Shown here piece by piece: positions 14,927-20,821 of a DNA stretch of 20,821 nt (positions are counted from its first letter, which is position 1; every line of letters begins with the position of its first letter). Position numbers and translations under genes: made by a program. Location: the IMG/VR virus record IMGVR_UViG_3300028173_000073, positions 1-20,821 of that record; one strand, written 5' to 3'. The notes under the pieces were generated by a model. The model was not told the DNA's origin. It did not search any database and worked only from the letters and a program-made list of their open reading frames with translations. This DNA is from a virus.

Positions 14927-15421
14927 ATGCCCCTCGATCTCGCCAGTCTGAAAGGCTACACCGAAGCCGTCATCGTCCAGAACATGCCCGACGGGCGCGT
15001 GCTGGAGTGGCAGGTCCACCCGATCACGGCGAGCGCCGGGGCACGGGCGGGCATCGGCCTCAGTGCGGTGCAGGCCGCCGTTGCGGGGTCTGCCGGGGCG
15101 ACCGACGCCGACGAGGGCGGGGCGCCTCCTGAGCCCGTGCGGCTCGACCTCCAGAAGCTCGCCGACCTGGGTGAGTATTCGGAGCGCCTGTGCATCGTGG
15201 GCGTGCGAGCCGTGCGGGATCAGGGCGACACGGAGTGGACCCCGATTCGCCTCGCGGCCGAGGCGAACGACCGCGCCAACCCCGTGCGCCTCCCGGTGGC
15301 CATGCTCCAGATGGGGCGCACCCCGGACGGGGCCGTCCCGCTCAACGCGGTGGCCGCGGCGGCTGGCGCGCGCATGCAGGAGGCCGCGGAGAGCGCGGGC
15401 ACGTTTCGCGGCAGCGAATGA
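14927..15421 (+). CDS. Tail assembly chaperone (G-like)
   Basis: The 164-residue protein directly precedes the tape-measure gene, the usual place of tail assembly chaperones that coat the tape measure during assembly. It has an N-terminal strand region (YTEAVIVQNMPDGRVLEWQVHPI), a linker rich in Ala, Gly and acidic residues, a middle helix-strand part (LQKLADLGEYSERLCIVGVR) and a helical C-terminus. GGAG precedes the ATG. A second open frame overlaps its end and continues to 15644, as in lambda G and G-T. The tail tube lies 46 bases upstream. Confidence 0.6.
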   Translation: MPLDLASLKGYTEAVIVQNMPDGRVLEWQVHPITASAGARAGIGLSAVQAAVAGSAGATDADEGGAPPEPVRLDLQKLADLGEYSERLCIVGVRAVRDQGDTEWTPIRLAAEANDRANPVRLPVAMLQMGRTPDGAVPLNAVAAAAGARMQEAAESAGTFRGSE

Positions 15422-15437
15422 CGGACAGGCGCCGCTC

Positions 15438-15644
15438 GTGCTCGACGTGACCGCCCGCCGCTACGGGCAGCGCCCGAGCACGCTGATGGACATCAGCGAC
15501 CCGTGGGAGGCGCTGATGGTCGACGCGGTGTGCGCCGATGCGGGACGGGCGTGGCAGGAGGCGGCCACCCGCCGGATCCAGCAGCGGGCCGGCAAGGGTA
15601 TGATCCCCGTGCCGCTGCCTGTGTCCATCGTCGGAGGGTTGTAG
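15438..15644 (+). CDS. Second chaperone part (T-like), separately started or by frameshift
   Basis: This frame is open to a TAG at 15642-15644 and has strongly G/C-ending codons after 15421, so it is translated. The listed GTG start gives 68 residues, weakly supported by GGACAGG upstream. An ATG at 15486 is an alternative. In phages of this type the second chaperone part is usually made by programmed frameshifting from the first gene. Here that would need a +1 or -2 shift, since the -1 frame stops at 15450. The protein contains RRYGQRPSTLMDISDPWEALMVD and a helical VCADAGRAWQEAATRR segment. I recognise no domain. Confidence 0.5.
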   Translation: MLDVTARRYGQRPSTLMDISDPWEALMVDAVCADAGRAWQEAATRRIQQRAGKGMIPVPLPVSIVGGL

Positions 15645-15647
15645 CCC

Positions 15648-17774
15648 ATGGCCAAGTCCGTGATTGAATACGCGCTCAAGGTGAGCGATCAGGCGACGCC
15701 GACGCTCCGCAAGGCGGCGGCGTCCACGGACACCCTCACGGCGGCGGAGGCGCGCGAGACCACGGCCGCGGCGTCGTCGGCGGCGGCGAAGCAGACGCAG
15801 CGCATGGCCCTGCTCGGGTACGCGGCTGCGGCTGCGGCTGCGGTCGGGGCCGGGGCGGCGCTGATCAAGTCGGTGGTGGACTCCCGCAACGCCATCGCCG
15901 ACGCATCGGCCCGGACGGGCGTGGCAGCGTCCACGATCCAGGGGCTCGCGCTGGCGTTCGAGGGCAGCGGGCAGACCGCGGAGGCGTCCGAAGCCTTCCT
16001 CAAGGGCTACACCAACCGGCTCGCGACGGTCGTGGCCGGGTCCAAGGAAGCGGCCGAGGCGTTCACCGACCTCGGGGTTGCCACCGAGAAGACGGGCGGG
16101 GGCCTGCGGGCGTCCGACGCCATCCTACGGGACACGGTCGCGGCCCTCCAGTCGATCGAGGACCCCACGCAGCGGGCCGCAGAGGCTACCAGGGTGCTCG
16201 GGCGGCAGGGCGGGCAACTGCTCCAGGCGCTCGGCAACGCGGACAGCCTCGACGCCTTCACGGGCATGGCCGACACCTTCGGGACGCAGTCGGGACCGCG
16301 GGCGGCATCGGCGGCGGCCGAGTGGCAGCGGGCCACGGCGGCGCTCAGCCTCGTCCTCGCGGGGTCGGCCGACCGGCTCGTCGACATGGTCGGCGGCGTC
16401 GAGGGCATGACCGGCGCGATCAAGGGCGCGGCCATGGGCGTGATCTATGCGGTCGAACTGTTCAAGTTCTTCGCCGACGGCGTGTGGGCCGCGCTGATCC
16501 CCATCCGGGCGCTCGGTACGGCGTGGCTGACGCTCGGGAGCGCCATGGTGCTCGCCGCTGAGGGCGATTTCATGGCGGCCGGGCGTGCGCTCAAGTTCGG
16601 CGTGGGCGACGCGATCGACTCGGTCGCTGACAGCATCTCCGATCTCGTGTTGACCCCGACCCGGTTGGCCGACGCGCTCGGCACGGCCTCGGATCGGACG
16701 TCGGAGTTCGCCAAGTCGCTCGGCCAGATCAACGCGGCGGCGGCCGGCGGCGGGGGCGGGGGCGGCGCGCCCATCCCGAAGATCACCGAGCAGACGAAGG
16801 AAGCGACCGCCGAGGTGGTCAAGGCCACGGACGCGGTGGACGAACTCGCGGCGGCGCTCGACGAGCTGGCAGGCTCGGGCGGCGACTGGCTGGGGGACAT
16901 CGACACGGGGCTGAGGGGCATTGTCGATGACTTCTCGCGGCGGTTCTCGGCGACGGGGTCGCAGTTCGCCGGGCTGCTCCAGGGCGACCCGTCACAGCTC
17001 ATCGGCCGCGGCGTCGGTGTTGCGTCCGAAGGCATCGGGGGGATGCTCGGCGGTGCCGGCGGGGCTGCTCTCGGCGCGGCGATGTCGGGAGGTATCACGG
17101 CGGCTATTGCTGGGCTGGCGGCCCTTGGCGCCGCGGAGGGCGGGGGCGACGCGGTCGCGGAGCAGGCGGTGGGCTACCTCGACCAGATCGCGGCCGGGAT
17201 TGGCCAGCTCGACGAGCTGATCGTGGGCATCGCCGAGCGGTTGCCCGGGGCGCTGCTCGACGTGGCGGTCGCCATCCTCAAGGGGTTGCCGAACATCCTG
17301 TTTGCGCTGCTCATCGAGCTGCCTATCGCGTTCATGCGGGGCCTCGTGATGTGGTTCCGCGACGTGTGGGAGGGCATCAAAGCGTTCTTTCGGGGCGCCC
17401 TCAACCCGCTCACCAAGAAGAACGGAGAGCGGACGGCGCTCGGCAAGGTGGCGGACACGCTGAAAGAGGCGGTCACGTTCGGGCAGGCCAATACACAGAC
17501 GTTCAACGGCTCACGCGACGTGGGCGGGCTCATCCCCGAAACGGGGCTGTACCTGATGCACCGAAATGAGCAGGTCGTCCGCGCGCCCGGCTCCGGCCCC
17601 ACCCCGGGGACCACCCGGGCGGCGGCGGGCGCGGCCGGCATGGGCGGGGGCGCGTCGGTGGTCGTCAACGTCACGGCGCCCGTGGCTGATGCGGCGTTCG
17701 CCGAGTTCATGGGCCGCGAGCTTGAGCGCCTCTTCGGCGCTGGCGGCCTGCGAACCTCCACGGTCATCGGATAG
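15648..17774 (+). CDS. Tape measure protein
   Basis: The 708-residue protein sets tail length and is ejected with the DNA. The N-terminus is helical and Ala-rich, with a hydrophobic stretch at about 53-73. The middle includes SRNAIADASARTGVAASTIQGLALAFEGSGQTAEA, a typical tape-measure segment, and a Gly-rich break near 365-372. Further hydrophobic regions lie at about 464-495 and 531-569 and may cross the host membrane during injection. With the usual 0.15 nm per residue the tail would be near 105 nm. The C-terminus ends in a charged helix. GGAGGG lies nine bases before the ATG. Confidence 0.9.
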   Translation: MAKSVIEYALKVSDQATPTLRKAAASTDTLTAAEARETTAAASSAAAKQTQRMALLGYAAAAAAAVGAGAALIKSVVDSRNAIADASARTGVAASTIQGLALAFEGSGQTAEASEAFLKGYTNRLATVVAGSKEAAEAFTDLGVATEKTGGGLRASDAILRDTVAALQSIEDPTQRAAEATRVLGRQGGQLLQALGNADSLDAFTGMADTFGTQSGPRAASAAAEWQRATAALSLVLAGSADRLVDMVGGVEGMTGAIKGAAMGVIYAVELFKFFADGVWAALIPIRALGTAWLTLGSAMVLAAEGDFMAAGRALKFGVGDAIDSVADSISDLVLTPTRLADALGTASDRTSEFAKSLGQINAAAAGGGGGGGAPIPKITEQTKEATAEVVKATDAVDELAAALDELAGSGGDWLGDIDTGLRGIVDDFSRRFSATGSQFAGLLQGDPSQLIGRGVGVASEGIGGMLGGAGGAALGAAMSGGITAAIAGLAALGAAEGGGDAVAEQAVGYLDQIAAGIGQLDELIVGIAERLPGALLDVAVAILKGLPNILFALLIELPIAFMRGLVMWFRDVWEGIKAFFRGALNPLTKKNGERTALGKVADTLKEAVTFGQANTQTFNGSRDVGGLIPETGLYLMHRNEQVVRAPGSGPTPGTTRAAAGAAGMGGGASVVVNVTAPVADAAFAEFMGRELERLFGAGGLRTSTVIG

Positions 17775-17782
17775 GGGGCAGC

Positions 17783-18670
17783 ATGGCGCAGGACCCGTTT
17801 TTGCTGTACTACCCGGCGGGTACGACCCGGCTCCGCAAGGTGTCGTTGGGGTTCGTGGCCGATCTCCAGCCGCACGATCAGGTCGAGGCGGTCGACGTGC
17901 GGACGGGCGGGGCCTCGCCCTACCGACACACGTACCAGCGCACACGGACCGTCCTCGTCGCTAAAGAGCGGTTCACCTCGGCGAGCCTGCGGCGCGACCT
18001 GGAGGCGTTGGTCATCCACCTCCGGGCCGGCGGCGTCTGTCAGTTCGTCCTGGACATCGACAACGCGATCGCCCGGTTCGCCCGGCCCCCGGCGGCGGGC
18101 GACACGACGCTAACCATGGTGTCGCCGAACCTGATGGACCCGGCGGGGGCGAGCCCCTCGCACACCAGCGGCGATGAACTGCGGGTGGAGAGCCCCGAGC
18201 GGGTGCTACGCGCCGAGACGGTCACGTATTCGTCGGAGTCGGGCGACGTGCTGACCGTCTCCGAGTTGCGGAATGAGTACCCGACCGGCCCGGTTCTCGT
18301 GCGTGAGCGGGACGCCTACCCTGTGCTGCGGCTCCCGGCGGAGTTGGCGGCGTCCACCGACCTGCTGACCCATGACCGGCGGCTCAACTACACGCTGACC
18401 CTCCCGCTGGTCGAGTACCCGGCCGATCTGTGGGCGCTGTACGAAGCCCCGGCCCTCGGGAGCACCACGGACCTCACGCGCTCGCCCGACGTGGATAGCC
18501 TGGACTCGGCGCTCTCGCGGGCCAGCTACAACCGGTACAACTACGGCCGCTCATCGGTCATCGACAGCGTCGGCCGGGGCAACCGGTTCGCCACGGGCGA
18601 GGGTGAGATCCACGGTGTGAGCACGTCCGGATTCTCGCCGTACCGCACCGATCCCCGGTGGCTCCGATGA
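17783..18670 (+). CDS. Putative distal tail protein
   Basis: The 295-residue protein follows the tape measure, where distal tail (Dit-like) or tip proteins are encoded. It opens with LLYYPAGTTRLRKVSLGFVADLQP and a segment with YRHTYQRTRTVLVAKERF, then a helix RRDLEALVIHLRAGG, which fits the start of a ring-forming distal tail domain. The middle has beta segments with AETVTYSSESGDVLTV and HDRRLNYTLTLPL. The C-terminus is Tyr/Arg/Ser-rich. A GGGGG site is four bases before the ATG. It overlaps the next gene as ATGA. The exact position in the tip cannot be told. Confidence 0.5.
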   Translation: MAQDPFLLYYPAGTTRLRKVSLGFVADLQPHDQVEAVDVRTGGASPYRHTYQRTRTVLVAKERFTSASLRRDLEALVIHLRAGGVCQFVLDIDNAIARFARPPAAGDTTLTMVSPNLMDPAGASPSHTSGDELRVESPERVLRAETVTYSSESGDVLTVSELRNEYPTGPVLVRERDAYPVLRLPAELAASTDLLTHDRRLNYTLTLPLVEYPADLWALYEAPALGSTTDLTRSPDVDSLDSALSRASYNRYNYGRSSVIDSVGRGNRFATGEGEIHGVSTSGFSPYRTDPRWLR

Positions 18671-20256
18671 GCCGCACGCGGTCCACGTGGAACGCCGACC
18701 TTTCCGCGGCGGTCTCAGGGCCGGGCGGGGCGCTGGAGTGGTTGATCGAGCCAGTGATCGCGCTGGGGTCGAGCACGGGCGGGCCGTCGGGGCTGTACGT
18801 CGCCGGGGCCGTCTACGGCACCGCGCGGATCCCAGGCGTGCGCCCCACGATGGTCCCGCGCTCCGTCAACGTCGGGCCGTCCAGCGTGTCGCCGGTCTCG
18901 TGGCGGGCGAATGAAGGATCGTGGTCGTTCCGCATCGCCGACCGCGACCGGGCGACGCTGGCGCAGGCGTTCCGCCGGGGCTCCTGGTACCGGCTGCGGG
19001 TCGGCCTCGACGGGATGGCAGTCGCGGCCTATTCGCCGGTCGCCCTCGGGCGCGTGGCGGGCGTCACGGAGTCGGCGACGGGTGAGATCACCGTCACGAT
19101 GTGGGGGCCTGGGGCGTCGCTGGGGTCCCGCCCTGACACGATCTCGGTCCGGTCGAGCATCCACCCGACGATCACCGCCACGACGGTCAGCGGCGGCGCC
19201 TACACCGCGGGCGATGCCGCCATCAACCTCGCCAGCGTGAGCGACGTGGCCGGGCGGACGGGCGGCTACCTGATGCTGTACGTCGAGCCGACGGCGGGGA
19301 CCCCGTTCTACATCCGAGGCACGGGGATCACCGCATCCACGGTCGACGGCCTCGACGCCGCGGGTTCGTTCGGCACGACGGCGGCCAGCGCCCCCAACGG
19401 GTCCAGCGTCACGCCGATCTGGTACGACGAGGGCAACCCGTGGTCGCTGCTCCTGCGTATCCTGACGAGCACGGGGCAGGGCGCGAACGGCGGAAACGAC
19501 ACCCTGCCCGACCGCTGGGGCTACGGGCTGCCGGTCGACGTGATCGACTTCCCAGGGATCGAGGGGCACGGCCGCGAGCTGTTCAGCCCGTCGTCGGGGC
19601 TGTTCTCGCTCCGGCTCGGCGTGCTGAGCCCGCCCGAGAACCCCGGCGCGTGGCTCGTGTCGTGGATGTCTCGGATCGGGGCGTGGCTCTGCACCCGCGA
19701 GGGTTCGATCACGCTGCGGGCGGCGCAGGACATCACGTCGCGCGGCAGCATCGACCGGCACACGGGCATCGTCATCACGGACGCCGACATCATCCCGGGG
19801 CGCTCCACGGTCGAGTGGTTCGCGGGCGACCAGCCCACCGAGTACCTCCGCGCGCGCGTGCTGTCGGCCTCCGGCTCGACGCAGTCCAGCGCCGCGGCGA
19901 CGGCCGGCACGCTGCCCAACCGCGGGAGCGTGGTCGAATACGACCTCTCGGCGGTGCTGTGGGACAACGAAACCGCGACCCGCTCCGATGTCGTCGGCCG
20001 CCTCGCTCCATGGGTGAAAGCGGTGGGTGAGACGGTGCAGATCACGTGCCGGGGAATGGGCATGGCCCGGCGATGCCCCGGCGACGTGGTCGACATTCGG
20101 TCCTCTGACCTGCGGGGCAGGCTTGCCCGCACCGTGGTAGGCTACGGCGCAGGGATTCCCGCGATGATCACGGCGGTGGCGCCGAACTGGAGTCAGGGCA
20201 CAACCCAGCTCCGCGCGATCGTGCTGCCAGCCGACCGAAACGACGAGTGGAGCTGA
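18667..20256 (+). CDS. Putative tail tip/hub protein
   Basis: The 529-residue protein is mostly beta structure, with many Gly, Ser and Thr residues, and lies second after the tape measure, a usual slot for the tail hub. Features include SVSPVSWRANEGSWSFRIADRDRATLAQAFRRG near 80-110, a repeated pattern of strands around GRVAGVTESATGEITVTMWG, the segment GAWLVSWMSRIGAWLC near 335-350, and RGMGMARRCPGDVVDIRSSD near 460-480, which has the look of a hub oligomerisation strand set. No lysin motif is seen. ATG at 18667 overlaps the previous stop. Confidence 0.45.
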   Translation: MSRTRSTWNADLSAAVSGPGGALEWLIEPVIALGSSTGGPSGLYVAGAVYGTARIPGVRPTMVPRSVNVGPSSVSPVSWRANEGSWSFRIADRDRATLAQAFRRGSWYRLRVGLDGMAVAAYSPVALGRVAGVTESATGEITVTMWGPGASLGSRPDTISVRSSIHPTITATTVSGGAYTAGDAAINLASVSDVAGRTGGYLMLYVEPTAGTPFYIRGTGITASTVDGLDAAGSFGTTAASAPNGSSVTPIWYDEGNPWSLLLRILTSTGQGANGGNDTLPDRWGYGLPVDVIDFPGIEGHGRELFSPSSGLFSLRLGVLSPPENPGAWLVSWMSRIGAWLCTREGSITLRAAQDITSRGSIDRHTGIVITDADIIPGRSTVEWFAGDQPTEYLRARVLSASGSTQSSAAATAGTLPNRGSVVEYDLSAVLWDNETATRSDVVGRLAPWVKAVGETVQITCRGMGMARRCPGDVVDIRSSDLRGRLARTVVGYGAGIPAMITAVAPNWSQGTTQLRAIVLPADRNDEWS

Positions 20257-20259
20257 ACC

Positions 20260-20673
20260 ATGACCCGCCTTGATTTCTGCACCACCACGGCGACCAGCAC
20301 GGCCGCCGCCATCACGAGCGTGGGCACGTCCTACGCCGCCGCCAAGGTGCTCGCGGTGGACCTGCTGCTCCAGGGCCGCAAGCACGCCCACGTGGTCGGA
20401 CTGGACGCCCACCTGTCGAGCATCAGCAGCGCCACCACCCTCACGCTGCGGGTGAGCGCGGACACGGCGGGCGACGTGCCCATCGTGCCCGACACCACGG
20501 CGACGATCGCGGCCGGCATCACGACGGCCACGGTGGGCCTCGGCTCGACGGCGACGGATCGCCCATACGACCTGTCGGGCCTCACGGATGACAAGGTCTA
20601 CATCCACTTCTACACGGACGCTGGCACGGTCACGGTCGACGATGTGGATGTGGTCGTCCGCTCGGTCCTCTGA
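20260..20673 (+). CDS. Small beta-rich tail protein
   Basis: The 137-residue protein follows the hub-like gene with three bases between. It is rich in Ala, Thr and Val with alternating strands (AKVLAVDLLLQG, TTLTLRVSAD, KVYIHFYTDAGTVTVDDVDVVVRS). Its composition resembles the decoration-like protein at 10864, and both may be small beta-sandwiches, but I see no clear sequence match between them. No signal peptide or membrane segment is present. Position suggests a tail-tip or adhesion-associated subunit. Confidence 0.5.
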   Translation: MTRLDFCTTTATSTAAAITSVGTSYAAAKVLAVDLLLQGRKHAHVVGLDAHLSSISSATTLTLRVSADTAGDVPIVPDTTATIAAGITTATVGLGSTATDRPYDLSGLTDDKVYIHFYTDAGTVTVDDVDVVVRSVL

Positions 20674-20821
20674 TGTCCAAGACCTACGCCAGCGCATCGA
20701 CCTATCCCGAGGCTGCGGCGGGCGGCGGCGGCGGCTCAGACCCCACGCTGACCTCGACGCTCGGCGACATCGTGGACACCACGTCGCCGTACTCGTTCGC
20801 GCCGACGCTGACCCACACGGG
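20673..20821 (+). CDS. Unknown tail-region protein (partial, 3' end beyond window)
   Basis: The ATG at 20673 forms a TGATG junction with the previous gene. The 49 residues seen begin MSKTYASASTYPEAA, then a run of five glycines, then SDPTLTSTLGDIVDTTSPYSF. The glycine linker is typical of fibre or tail-tip proteins with a flexible arm, but the rest is missing, so no function can be given. Confidence 0.6.
   Translation, partial: MSKTYASASTYPEAAAGGGGGSDPTLTSTLGDIVDTTSPYSFAPTLTHT

Noticed and set aside
15190-15450. A -1 frameshift product of the chaperone gene
   Set aside because: This frame stops only ten codons past the end of the first gene and has poor codon use.
18715-20697. 660-codon open frame on the minus strand across the hub-like gene
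   Set aside because: Its Arg-rich, low-complexity translation is typical of an antisense shadow of a GC-rich gene.
1-20821. tRNA genes, CRISPR arrays, insertion sequences and integrase
   Set aside because: I saw no cloverleaf, spaced direct repeats, transposase or recombinase motif by reading. A dedicated search could still find a short tRNA.

Overview
The window is the head and tail structural module of a tailed double-stranded DNA phage or prophage. The base composition is very GC-rich (about 70% by eye) and nearly all supported genes are on the + strand. There is a tape-measure protein and a single tail-tube gene, and no sheath or recognisable baseplate wedge gene, so the virion is most simply a siphovirus with a long non-contractile tail and an HK97-fold capsid. 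Strong Shine-Dalgarno sites, GTG starts and codons ending mostly in G or C fit a high-GC bacterial host such as an actinobacterium or an alphaproteobacterium. The sequence alone does not decide which. No integrase, lysis gene, tRNA or CRISPR array was seen.

Layout. Positions 1-710 hold the tail end of a small cysteine-containing ORF, a weakly coding stretch with an inverted repeat, and a small unknown gene. Positions 711-2392 encode a ParB-fold protein and a fused ABC-ATPase/GNAT acyltransferase, the most unusual pair in the window. Positions 2392-5569 carry the packaging genes: a putative small terminase, a possible sulfotransferase-like protein, and a large terminase with two extra cysteine modules. 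Positions 5612-10794 are portal, Mu F-like minor head protein, prohead protease and major capsid protein. Positions 10864-13161 are a decoration-like protein, an unknown, a head-tail adaptor, a gp10/gpG-like neck protein and a tail-terminator candidate. Positions 13161-15644 are a DUF2341-like beta protein, the tail tube, and a tail-assembly chaperone pair. Positions 15648-20821 are the tape measure and distal tail proteins, and the last gene runs off the end.

How it works together. Most genes touch or overlap their neighbour by 1-22 bases (ATGA, GTGA or TGATG junctions), so the module looks like one translationally coupled late operon. The larger gaps lie before the small gene at 466, before the portal, on both sides of the major capsid gene, and around the tail-tube gene. 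The gap before the capsid gene contains a short GC palindrome followed by a plausible promoter (TTGACA, 17 bases, TAGCGT). The gap after it contains an 11-bp hairpin with a UUCG loop. This suggests extra, separately controlled expression of the capsid protein. The ParB and ABC/GNAT pair upstream of the terminase is not a standard morphogenesis component and may act on phage DNA before or during packaging. That role is inference.
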